Assembly (NCBI GenBank): GCA_030039815.1
Contig: JASHUW010000662.1
Span: 1 to 5,758 of the forward strand
Direction: 5' to 3'
DNA length: 5,758 bases
DNA from: Alphaproteobacteria bacterium
GTDB lineage: Bacteria; Pseudomonadota; Alphaproteobacteria; ATCC43930; CGMCC-115725
The translations under genes and the position numbers were made by a program. Below are positions 1 through 4,907 of this stretch, piece after piece; position 1 is the stretch's first letter; the number at the start of each line of letters is the position of its first letter. The notes beneath the pieces were generated by a model, which ran no database searches, was not told where the DNA came from, and was given only the letters and a program-made list of their open reading frames with translations.

Positions 1-54
1 GCGGCGGCGGCCGGGGTGAAGCCGACGATGGTCGGTGCGCGGTTTAATTGGTAG
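1..54 (+). CDS. C-terminal end of a probable outer-membrane beta-barrel protein (partial)
   Basis: Frame 1 is open from the window edge to a TAG at 52-54 and gives 17 residues ending in MVGARFNW. Counting back from the end, W(1), F(3), A(5) and V(7) alternate with polar or small residues and the chain ends in an aromatic. This is the classic C-terminal beta-strand signature that the BAM complex recognises in Gram-negative outer-membrane proteins such as porins and TonB-dependent receptors. Nearly all codons end in G or C, as in the surrounding genes. The piece is too short to name a family, and chance openness of a GC-rich frame over 17 codons is possible. The gene would converge with the small minus-strand gene ending at 120. 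Confidence 0.4.
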   Translation, partial: AAAAGVKPTMVGARFNW

Positions 55-57
55 AGC

Positions 58-96
58 CTCCGGCTCGCCCTAACGGCTTCCGGGCTCAAGCCGGGG
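58..96. terminator. Possible hairpin terminator between convergent genes
   Basis: The 65-base gap between the stop at 54 and the minus-strand stop at 120 is rich in overlapping inverted repeats. CGGCTT (74-79) pairs with AAGCCG (88-93) around an 8-base loop. As an alternative, CCGGCT (60-65) pairs with AGCCGG (89-94), extended by a wobble pair and one more pair. A small GAGCC/GGCTC hairpin lies at 54-66. No clear U-tract follows on either strand, so intrinsic termination is only plausible. Confidence 0.25.
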
Positions 97-119
97 AGCG
101 TTCTTAAACTCAGGAAACG

Positions 120-461
120 CTAGTGGCCCGCGCGGTGCAGGATCGCGTCCTTGAGCCCGGTGTCGTAATCGCGGCCGGCGGCCAGCAGCGTCGCCGATTG
201 CGGGAACTGAGTCTTGACCAGACCCTTGCGCTCGAGCGCCGCCCAGACCGCGGGATTGCGCAGGCCGGTCGCGTCCTTCGCCGCGACGATCGCGTCGCCG
301 AGGTGAAAATGGTCGCCATGCGGGTCGGGCAGGCTGGTCAGCAGCACGCTGTCCTCGTCCTCGCCCGGCTTGGCATCGGGCAACGTGGCGATAGCCTGCA
401 GCAGAGTCAGGGTCTTGAGCTGCAGCGGGTTGAGGTTCAGCGGGTTCTTTTTGGACGGCAT
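120..461 (-). CDS. Small conserved-looking hypothetical protein, 113 aa
   Basis: The ATG is at 461-459 and the stop at 122-120. I do not recognise a named family; the protein resembles roughly 110-residue hypothetical proteins seen in alphaproteobacteria. The N-terminus is basic (MPSKK) and is followed by a Leu-rich amphipathic helix at about residues 8-27. An acidic stretch comes next, then a His-rich motif DPHGDHFHLGD (about 46-56). A helix PAVWAALERKGLVK (about 70-83) is followed by a segment ending LLAAGRDYDTGL. The order helix, helix, putative recognition helix ending in 'GLV', then a beta-like wing resembles a winged-helix fold; this is inference from pattern only. No signal peptide or membrane segment is seen. 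No good Shine-Dalgarno lies at normal spacing; a GGCGGG sits about 13 bases upstream. It is transcribed divergently from the cyclase gene, so the two could share a control region. Confidence 0.75.
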   Translation of the reverse strand: MPSKKNPLNLNPLQLKTLTLLQAIATLPDAKPGEDEDSVLLTSLPDPHGDHFHLGDAIVAAKDATGLRNPAVWAALERKGLVKTQFPQSATLLAAGRDYDTGLKDAILHRAGH

Positions 462-490
462 GGGGTTTGATTAGCCCGCCCTTCACGCCA

Positions 491-526
491 TTGCAATCGG
501 GTCGGGCGGCGAAACCCCGCTATAGT
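491..526. promoter_or_regulatory. Divergent intergenic control region with a -10-like CTATAGT
   Basis: The 94 bases between the two divergent starts must hold the promoters of both the hypothetical gene and the cyclase operon. TATAGT at 521-526 is a fair -10 for the plus strand, placing transcription start some 20-25 bases before the ATG at 556. Because CTATAG (520-525) is its own reverse complement, it could also serve the minus strand. TTGCAA (491-496), another palindrome, is the best -35-like hexamer, but its 24-base distance from the -10 is too long for a standard sigma70 promoter. The promoter is therefore weakly supported. Confidence 0.28.
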
Positions 527-544
527 TCCGCGCGTAATTGTTGC

Positions 545-550
545 GGGAAG
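545..550 (+). promoter_or_regulatory. Ribosome binding site fixing the cyclase start at 556
   Basis: GGGAAG lies 5 bases before the ATG at 556. The frame is also open to a TTG at 538, which would add six residues (MLREGA), but that codon has no purine-rich site in front of it and the real site would fall inside the coding sequence. The ATG at 556, giving MAVVEREWEW, is therefore preferred. Confidence 0.6.
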
Positions 551-555
551 GCGCG

Positions 556-2361
556 ATGGCGGTCGTCGAGCGCGAATGGGAGTGGCATTTCGCCGCCTCG
601 CCCGAGGCGCTGTGGCCGCTTGTCGCCGACACCGCCAAGATCGGTGAGGCCGCCGGTTTTCCGCGCTATACGGTGACCGACACCGCGCGTCCCGACGGCA
701 CCGTCGAACGCATCGGCCGCGCGCGGCACCTCGGGATGACGATCGCCTGGGAAGAGGGCGTGCCGGAATGGATCGCCGGACGAAGCTATCGCCATGAGCG
801 CCACTTCCGCAGCCGGCTGATCCGCGGCCTCAAGAGCCGCATCATGCTCGATCCGGAGCCGGGCGGCACGCGGCTGCGCTATCGATCGACGTTCGAGCTG
901 TGCTGGCCGCTGGCGCTGGCCATGCGCTGCGGCGGCCTCAAAAGCACCGGCAAGACGCTCGACCGTCATTTTCGCGAGGCTGCCCGCTTCGCCGAGATGA
1001 ACCAGCCGCCCGATTTCGCCGACGCCGCGCCAGCCGTGTCGCCGGCGGTGAAGAGCCGCGTCACGGCGCAGGCGAAAGCGCTCGCCGAGCGCGGCCATGA
1101 AGCCGCGCTGAAGCTCGCCGATCATCTGCTCGGCGCGCCCGAGACCGAGCTCGAACGGATGCGGCCACGCGCGCTGGCGCGGCGCTGGCGGGTGGCGCCA
1201 CGCCTCGCGATCGAAACCTGCCTCGCCGCGGTGCGCGAGGGCTTGCTGACCTTGCGCTGGGACCTGGTCTGCCCGCAATGCCGCGGCGCCAAGCTCACCG
1301 CGACGAGCCTCGACCAGCTGCCGCACGGCGCGCACTGCTCGTCGTGCAACATCGATTACGAGCGCGATTTCACGCGCAATGTCGAGGTCACCTTCGAGCC
1401 CGCAGCGAGCGTGCGCGAACTCGGCGCCGGCGGCTATTGCCTGGCGAGCCCGCTGCTCTCCGAACACATCAAGGTGCAGCAACGCCTCGCGCCTGGCGAG
1501 CGGGCGGAGATCGAGGCCGATTTGCCGGATGGCGCCTACCGCGCGCGCACCGTCGAGCCTGGCGGCAGTGTCGAATTTTCCGTCGGAGACGGGCGCCCGC
1601 CCGAGATCGCGCTCGGTGACGGCGATCCGGTGCTGGGCGCGCTTGCGGCGCCGGGGATCATCGTCGCGCGCAACGAGAGCCGCCGACCGCAAACGCTGGT
1701 GATCGAGGATCGACGTTGGGCGCAGGACGCGCTGACCGCGCACGAGGCGACGACAATGCAGGCGTTTCGTGACCTCTTCGCCGATGCGGTGCTGCGGCCC
1801 GGCGATCAGGTGGCGATCGGTCGCATCGCCTTCCTGTTCACCGACATCAAAGGCTCGACCGACCTTTACAACCGGGTCGGCGACGCGCGCGCCTACGGCT
1901 TTGTGCGCGAGCATTACGCCGTGCTCACCCGGGCGGTGCGCGAGCATGACGGGGCCGTCGTCAAGACGATCGGCGACGCGGTGATGGCGGCCTTCAGCGA
2001 CCCGGCGAACGCGCTCGACGCGGCGCTGGCGATCCGCGACGACATCGCCGCGTTCAATCGCCAGCTCGCGGCCGAGACCGGCGCCGAGGGCGTGGCGATC
2101 CTGGTCAAGATTGGGCTGCACAGCGGCGCCTGCATCGCAGTGACCTTGAACGATCGGCTCGATTATTTCGGCAGCACGGTCAACCTCGCGGCGCGGCTGC
2201 AGGGCGAGAGCGCGGGCGGCGACGTCGTGCTGTCGGAGACGATGGCCGGCGAGCCGGGCGTCGCCGAGCGCCTCGCCGCGCTCGGCGCCAAGGCCGAGAC
2301 GGCGCGCGTCAAGGGCTTCGCCGATCCGGTCGCATTGCGCCGCATCCCGGGGGCGGAGTAA
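556..2361 (+). CDS. Adenylate cyclase, class III, with N-terminal SRPBCC-like domain and DUF5939-type zinc ribbon (601 aa)
   Basis: It probably makes cAMP from ATP in the cytoplasm. Three parts are visible. Residues about 5-145 (EWEWHFAASPEALWPLVAD onward) resemble an SRPBCC/START-type ligand-binding fold. Residues about 170-395 form a middle region of the DUF5939 kind, with a four-cysteine zinc ribbon, C239-P-Q-C242 and C261-S-S-C264. Residues about 422-600 are the class III catalytic domain. Both metal-binding aspartates are present (D430 in FTDIKGST, D474 in KTIGDAVMA). So are the adenine-selecting pair (K470, and D536 in DYFGSTVN) and the transition-state residues N543 and R547 (VNLAARL). 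The Lys/Asp pair favours ATP over GTP. There is no membrane segment or signal peptide, so the enzyme should be soluble, with the N-terminal domains as likely sensors. bdhA follows 25 bases later, suggesting an operon. The catalytic call is firm; the SRPBCC and DUF5939 assignments are by pattern. Confidence 0.95.
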   Translation: MAVVEREWEWHFAASPEALWPLVADTAKIGEAAGFPRYTVTDTARPDGTVERIGRARHLGMTIAWEEGVPEWIAGRSYRHERHFRSRLIRGLKSRIMLDPEPGGTRLRYRSTFELCWPLALAMRCGGLKSTGKTLDRHFREAARFAEMNQPPDFADAAPAVSPAVKSRVTAQAKALAERGHEAALKLADHLLGAPETELERMRPRALARRWRVAPRLAIETCLAAVREGLLTLRWDLVCPQCRGAKLTATSLDQLPHGAHCSSCNIDYERDFTRNVEVTFEPAASVRELGAGGYCLASPLLSEHIKVQQRLAPGERAEIEADLPDGAYRARTVEPGGSVEFSVGDGRPPEIALGDGDPVLGALAAPGIIVARNESRRPQTLVIEDRRWAQDALTAHEATTMQAFRDLFADAVLRPGDQVAIGRIAFLFTDIKGSTDLYNRVGDARAYGFVREHYAVLTRAVREHDGAVVKTIGDAVMAAFSDPANALDAALAIRDDIAAFNRQLAAETGAEGVAILVKIGLHSGACIAVTLNDRLDYFGSTVNLAARLQGESAGGDVVLSETMAGEPGVAERLAALGAKAETARVKGFADPVALRRIPGAE

Positions 2362-2386
2362 GTCTTCCAACAGGAGGACCCGACTC

Positions 2387-3169
2387 ATGTTGCAGGGCAA
2401 AATCGCGATCGTTACCGGCTCGACCAGCGGCATCGGCCTCGGCATCGCCACCGCGCTCGCCGCCGAGGGCTGCGACATCATGCTGAACGGGTTCGGTGAT
2501 CCCGCGGCGATCGCGGCCCTCGCCAAGAAGCTGGGCGACGACAACAAGGTGCGCGTCGCCTATTCGCCGGCCGACATGTCAAAGCCCGCCGACATCCGCG
2601 ACATGGTAGCGATGGCGGTCGAACAGCTGGGCGGGGTCGACATCCTCGTCAACAACGCCGGCATCCAGCACGTCGCACCGGTCGTCGACTTTCCCGAGGG
2701 ACGCTGGGACGCGGTGATCGCGATCAATTTGTCGGCCGCTTTCCACGGCGCGAAGGCGGCGCTGCCGCATATGACGAGAAAAGGGTGGGGGCGGATCATC
2801 AACATCGCCTCGGCGCATGGGCTCGTCGCGAGCGGCGAGAAGGCGGCCTATGTCACCGCCAAGCACGGGCTGGTCGGTTTGACCAAGGTGATCGCGATCG
2901 AGACGGCGAACGCCGGCGTCACCTGCAACGCGATCTGCCCGGGCTGGGTGCTCACCGACCTCGTCAAGAAGCAGATCGAGGCGCGCGCCGCGGCACAGGG
3001 CATCCCCTACCAGCAGGCCCACGACGATCTGCTGCGCGAGAAGCAGCCGATGCTGCAATACACGACACCCGAGAAGATCGGCGCGCTCGCCGTGTTCCTG
3101 TGCGGCGAGGCGGCGTCGACGATGACCGGCGCGGCGCTGTCGATCGATGGCGGGTGGGTCGCGCAGTGA
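2387..3169 (+). CDS. bdhA: D-3-hydroxybutyrate dehydrogenase (SDR family), 260 aa
   Basis: It catalyses NAD-dependent interconversion of (R)-3-hydroxybutyrate and acetoacetate in the cytoplasm, a step in use of polyhydroxybutyrate or external hydroxybutyrate. It is a classical short-chain dehydrogenase of normal length. The cofactor motif TGSTSGIG is at residues 10-17 and NNAG at 89-92. The catalytic tetrad is N114, S142, Y155 and K159. From memory of the Pseudomonas fragi enzyme, these numbers match exactly, as do the substrate-contact residues Q94, H144, K152, Q196 and W257. The segments NAGIQHVAP and INIASAHGLVAS are typical of this enzyme rather than of acetoacetyl-CoA reductase PhaB. The ATG at 2387 has a perfect AGGAGG at 2372-2377, 9 bases upstream, so translation should be strong and independent of the cyclase. 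It is probably co-transcribed with the cyclase. The gene converges on the MFS transporter, with a hairpin between them. Confidence 0.95.
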   Translation: MLQGKIAIVTGSTSGIGLGIATALAAEGCDIMLNGFGDPAAIAALAKKLGDDNKVRVAYSPADMSKPADIRDMVAMAVEQLGGVDILVNNAGIQHVAPVVDFPEGRWDAVIAINLSAAFHGAKAALPHMTRKGWGRIINIASAHGLVASGEKAAYVTAKHGLVGLTKVIAIETANAGVTCNAICPGWVLTDLVKKQIEARAAAQGIPYQQAHDDLLREKQPMLQYTTPEKIGALAVFLCGEAASTMTGAALSIDGGWVAQ

Positions 3170-3180
3170 TCGACCGCTCG

Positions 3181-3205
3181 TCCCTCTGGGCGGAGAGGGA
3201 AATTT
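3181..3205 (+). terminator. Hairpin terminator between bdhA and the convergent transporter
   Basis: TCCCTCT (3181-3187) and AGAGGGA (3194-3200) form a perfect 7-bp stem around GGGCGG, starting 12 bases after the bdhA stop. On the plus strand AATTTAT follows, a short and imperfect U-run. It also lies immediately after the transporter stop on the minus strand, where no T-run follows. It best fits an intrinsic terminator for the cyclase-bdhA operon that may act weakly both ways. Confidence 0.55.
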
Positions 3206-4610
3206 ATCGCGAGATCGCCTCCAGCCTGAGGCCCGTGGTGCGCGGGCCCATGATCGCGATGATGAAGAACACGATGATCATCGACCCGGCGATGAACGTG
3301 AACACGCCCATCGTGCCGTAGTTGCGCAGGCAGAAGGCGATGATGAAGCCGATGAAGATCGTGCTGAACCGGCTCCAGCCATAGGTGAAGCCGACCGCCC
3401 GCGCCCGGATGCGGGTGGGGTAGAGCTCCGACTGGTAGGCGTGCAGCGAATAGGCCAGCACGGTGTTGCAGAACGCGATCAGCACGCCCACCGTCATGAT
3501 GCCCGGCGCCGCGGTCATCTGCGCGAAGATAAGGCCAAACCCGGCGATGCCGAGGGAAGCGAAGGCGAGCTGCCATTTGCGTTCGCATTTGTCGGCGAAC
3601 CGGGTCGCGGCAAACGCGCCGAGCGGGTTCGCGGCGGCGATGATGATCGTGTAGGCGAGCGACTTGGTGACGTTGATGCCCTGCGCCAGCAGCAGCGTCG
3701 GGACCCAGCTGGTGAAGCCGTAATAGCCGACGGTCTGCAGCAACTGGAAGATGATCAGCATGATCGTGCGGTTGCGGTAGGTCTCGTTGAACATCTCGTG
3801 GAACGCGCCCTTGCCGATTTCGACCTCGTCTTCGAGGATGTGCGGCTCGGGGAGCGGGCGCCCGCCATTGCTCGCTTGGACGCGCGACTCAATCATCGAG
3901 GTGATGCGTTCGGCCTCCTCGCGGCGGCCGTGCTGGGCAAGCCAGCGCGGCGATTCCGGCAGGCCCAAGCGCAGCAACCAGGCGATGATCGCCCCGACCG
4001 CGGCGATCAGCGGGACCCAGCGCCAACCGTCGATGCCGAGCGGCATATAGGGCACAAAGGCCCAGGCGAGAAACGCGGTGATCGGATAGGCGGTGGTGCC
4101 GATCAGCGAGGTGAAGGCGAAGGCCTTGCCGCGCCGCTCCACCGGCACGAGCTCAGAGAGGTAGGTGTCGATCGTCACGAATTCGACGCCGATCCCGATC
4201 CCGCAGAGAAAACGCCAAAACACGAGACCGACATCGGTCGATTGCAGCGCCATGATGAAGGTGCAGATCGAGTACCAGCAGAGCGCGAAGGTGAACACCG
4301 TGCGCCGGCCGAAATGGTCGCACAGCGGGCTTAGGCCCTGGGTACCGATGAACATGCCGACGAAGGTGGCGGAGATCAGGCTGGCATAGCCGTGGACGTC
4401 AAAGAACGCCTGCGTCGTCGGCACCATGATCCCGGCCTTGTAGAGGCCTGGCGCGATGAACGAGATGAGGCCGTTGTCGAACACGTCGAAGAACGCGCCC
4501 AACGCCAACAGCACGATGAACCGGCGCAGATAGGGCGACGGCGGCAGCCGGTCAATTCGCGCGGCGATGGTGGCGACGGGTACGGCTGACTCGAGCACGG
4601 CTTCGGCCAC
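3204..4610 (-). CDS. MFS transporter, metabolite:H+ symporter / sugar-porter-like, 468 aa
   Basis: This inner-membrane protein has about twelve hydrophobic segments in two halves, joined by a charged cytoplasmic loop at about residues 222-280. The N-terminal 30 residues are cytoplasmic. FFDVFDNG (40-47) puts acidic residues in helix 1, as in organic-acid symporters. Motif A appears as CDHFGRR (97-103), with a degenerate copy RFADKCERKW (337-346) in the second half. Helix 4-5 carries RFLCGIGIGVEF and SELVPVERRG. PESPRWL (218-224) follows helix 6, as in sugar porters and NiaP- or aromatic-acid-type carriers, and SELYPTRIRARAVGF (394-408) is the matching second-half signature. The substrate cannot be read from sequence; an aromatic or short organic acid is plausible, and hydroxybutyrate is a guess from its neighbour bdhA. 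The start is GTG at 4610-4608, with GGGGAGA (4617-4623) 6 bases upstream. Length is normal for the family. Confidence 0.93.
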   Translation of the reverse strand: MAEAVLESAVPVATIAARIDRLPPSPYLRRFIVLLALGAFFDVFDNGLISFIAPGLYKAGIMVPTTQAFFDVHGYASLISATFVGMFIGTQGLSPLCDHFGRRTVFTFALCWYSICTFIMALQSTDVGLVFWRFLCGIGIGVEFVTIDTYLSELVPVERRGKAFAFTSLIGTTAYPITAFLAWAFVPYMPLGIDGWRWVPLIAAVGAIIAWLLRLGLPESPRWLAQHGRREEAERITSMIESRVQASNGGRPLPEPHILEDEVEIGKGAFHEMFNETYRNRTIMLIIFQLLQTVGYYGFTSWVPTLLLAQGINVTKSLAYTIIIAAANPLGAFAATRFADKCERKWQLAFASLGIAGFGLIFAQMTAAPGIMTVGVLIAFCNTVLAYSLHAYQSELYPTRIRARAVGFTYGWSRFSTIFIGFIIAFCLRNYGTMGVFTFIAGSMIIVFFIIAIMGPRTTGLRLEAISR

Positions 4611-4704
4611 GGCGTCTCTCCCCTGCGTTTTGGTTATTGTTCTTTGTTAATGCGCGGTGGCGCAAGCATCCCTTCTTGGACCGGAAAGCGTTCGTTTTCG
4701 TTAT

Positions 4705-4722
4705 CAGGAGGTTCACCTCCTG
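4705..4722. repeat. 18-base palindrome CAGGAGGT-TC-ACCTCCTG
   Basis: Two perfect 8-base arms flank a 2-base centre. As DNA it looks like an operator for a dimeric regulator. As RNA the 2-base loop is too tight, so only 6-7 pairs would form. It lies about 95 bases upstream of the transporter GTG. It contains a Shine-Dalgarno-like AGGAGGT on both strands, with no start codon at suitable distance. Confidence 0.75.
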
Positions 4723-4771
4723 TTATCCACCTGTTATCGGCGAAAATAACAGGTGGATAGCGCCTCCTGTT
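4716..4771 (+). repeat. 9-base direct repeat CCTCCTGTT flanking the long hairpin
   Basis: CCTCCTGTT occurs at 4716-4724 and again at 4763-4771, bracketing the 14-bp hairpin. Either copy can pair with CAGGAGG at 4705-4711, so two alternative folds exist in a transcript of either strand. Confidence 0.6.
4724..4759. repeat. 14-bp perfect inverted repeat with 8-base loop
   Basis: TATCCACCTGTTAT (4724-4737) and its exact reverse complement (4746-4759) surround CGGCGAAA. The stem extends outward by T-G, G-C and T-G, giving up to 17 pairs. No T-run follows on either strand, so it does not look like an intrinsic terminator. It begins only 2 bases after the 18-base palindrome. The left arm holds CCTGTTATC, which is repeated directly at 4719-4727 and 4730-4738, 11 bases apart. 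It may be an operator, or a structured leader element for the transporter mRNA. Confidence 0.8.
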
Positions 4772-4823
4772 TCAATCGCTTGCCGCCGCCCTCGACCAAT
4801 CGCCAAACGACAATTTCAATATC

Positions 4824-4838
4824 GTTCCCTATATGTTC
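4824..4838. promoter_or_regulatory. LexA-like SOS box GTTC-N7-GTTC
   Basis: GTTC at 4824-4827 and GTTC at 4835-4838 are separated by the 7 bases CCTATAT. This is the direct-repeat form GTTC-N7-GTTC known for LexA of alphaproteobacteria, with an AT-rich centre as in many real sites. It overlaps a possible minus-strand -10. Eight fixed bases would turn up by chance in a window this size on either strand roughly one time in five to six, so the match is suggestive only. No DNA-repair gene is nearby. Confidence 0.35.
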
Positions 4839-4857
4839 CGAATTGGCGGGAATGCAA
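4828..4857 (-). promoter_or_regulatory. Candidate minus-strand promoter for the transporter leader
   Basis: On the minus strand, TTGCAT (4857-4852) and TATAGG (4833-4828) are 18 bases apart, a weak sigma70-like pair. A transcript starting near 4820 would have a leader of about 210 bases containing both large palindromes before the GTG at 4610. The -10 lies inside the LexA-like repeat and the -35 inside the hairpin that follows pirin. An alternative start closer to the gene, in the AT-rich stretch 4630-4660, is equally possible. Confidence 0.22.
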
Positions 4858-4875
4858 CGCATCGCATTCCCGCCA
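4844..4875 (-). terminator. 12-bp hairpin downstream of pirin, possible terminator
   Basis: TGGCGGGAATGC (4844-4855) and its exact reverse complement (4864-4875) enclose an 8-base loop, 32 bases beyond the pirin stop. The bases after the stem on the minus strand (ATTCGGAACAT) are only mildly T/A rich, so it is a strong hairpin without a classical U-tract. A terminator or an mRNA 3'-end stabiliser is the likeliest role. Confidence 0.45.
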
Positions 4876-4889
4876 TGCGCCAGGCGCAT
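4875..4889. repeat. 15-base palindrome ATGCGCC-A-GGCGCAT
   Basis: Seven-base perfect arms flank a single central A. It abuts the 12-bp hairpin, sharing base 4875, and ends 18 bases before the pirin stop. The one-base centre prevents a full RNA hairpin, so a protein-binding site or chance GC-rich symmetry is more likely than a second terminator. Confidence 0.5.
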
Positions 4890-4907
4890 TCGGTCAGAAG
4901 GCGGCCG

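Larger units (their letters stand above)
4611..4907. other. Palindrome-rich intergenic region upstream of the transporter
   Basis: These 297 bases separate the transporter start from the pirin stop, both on the minus strand. No credible gene is present: the open frames here have poor start contexts and run antisense into pirin. The stretch 4625-4710 and 4800-4845 is visibly AT-richer than the flanking genes, as expected of a control region. It carries a short TGCGC/GCGCA hairpin (4651-4664), two strong palindromes (4705-4759), a LexA-like direct repeat (4824-4838) and a hairpin plus palindrome after pirin (4844-4889). Confidence 0.7.

Noticed and set aside
33..96. tRNA-like stretch: GTTTAATTGGTAGAGC resembles a D-arm, followed by a 7-base-loop hairpin at 79-95
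   Set aside because: The supposed anticodon stem (59-63 with 71-75) does not pair, no acceptor stem can be formed, and the T-loop lacks TTC-R-A. The D-arm look is explained by codons for Asn-Trp-stop of the partial upstream gene.
538..555. Upstream TTG start adding six residues to the cyclase
   Set aside because: The Shine-Dalgarno-like GGGAAG lies between this TTG and the ATG at 556, correctly spaced only for the ATG.
520..2547. Very long open frame (675 codons) on the minus strand opposite the cyclase and the start of bdhA
   Set aside because: It is antisense to two genes with full family signatures, is Arg/Ala/His-rich with no recognisable domain, and is the usual mirror frame of GC-rich coding DNA.
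3147..4334. 395-codon open frame on the plus strand opposite the transporter
   Set aside because: It is extremely rich in Arg, Asp, Glu and His, has no domain, and is a shadow of the clearly real MFS gene.
4710..4722. GGTTCACCTCCTG resembles the 3' end of 16S rRNA (anti-Shine-Dalgarno)
   Set aside because: Only this short stretch matches; nothing upstream resembles 16S rRNA. It follows from the AGGAGGT palindrome.
4723..4731. TTATCCACC resembles a DnaA box (TTATCCACA), hinting at a replication origin
   Set aside because: One near-match plus a poorer inverted copy created by the hairpin itself is not an origin. No dnaA, dnaN, hemE, parAB or AT-rich unwinding region is nearby.
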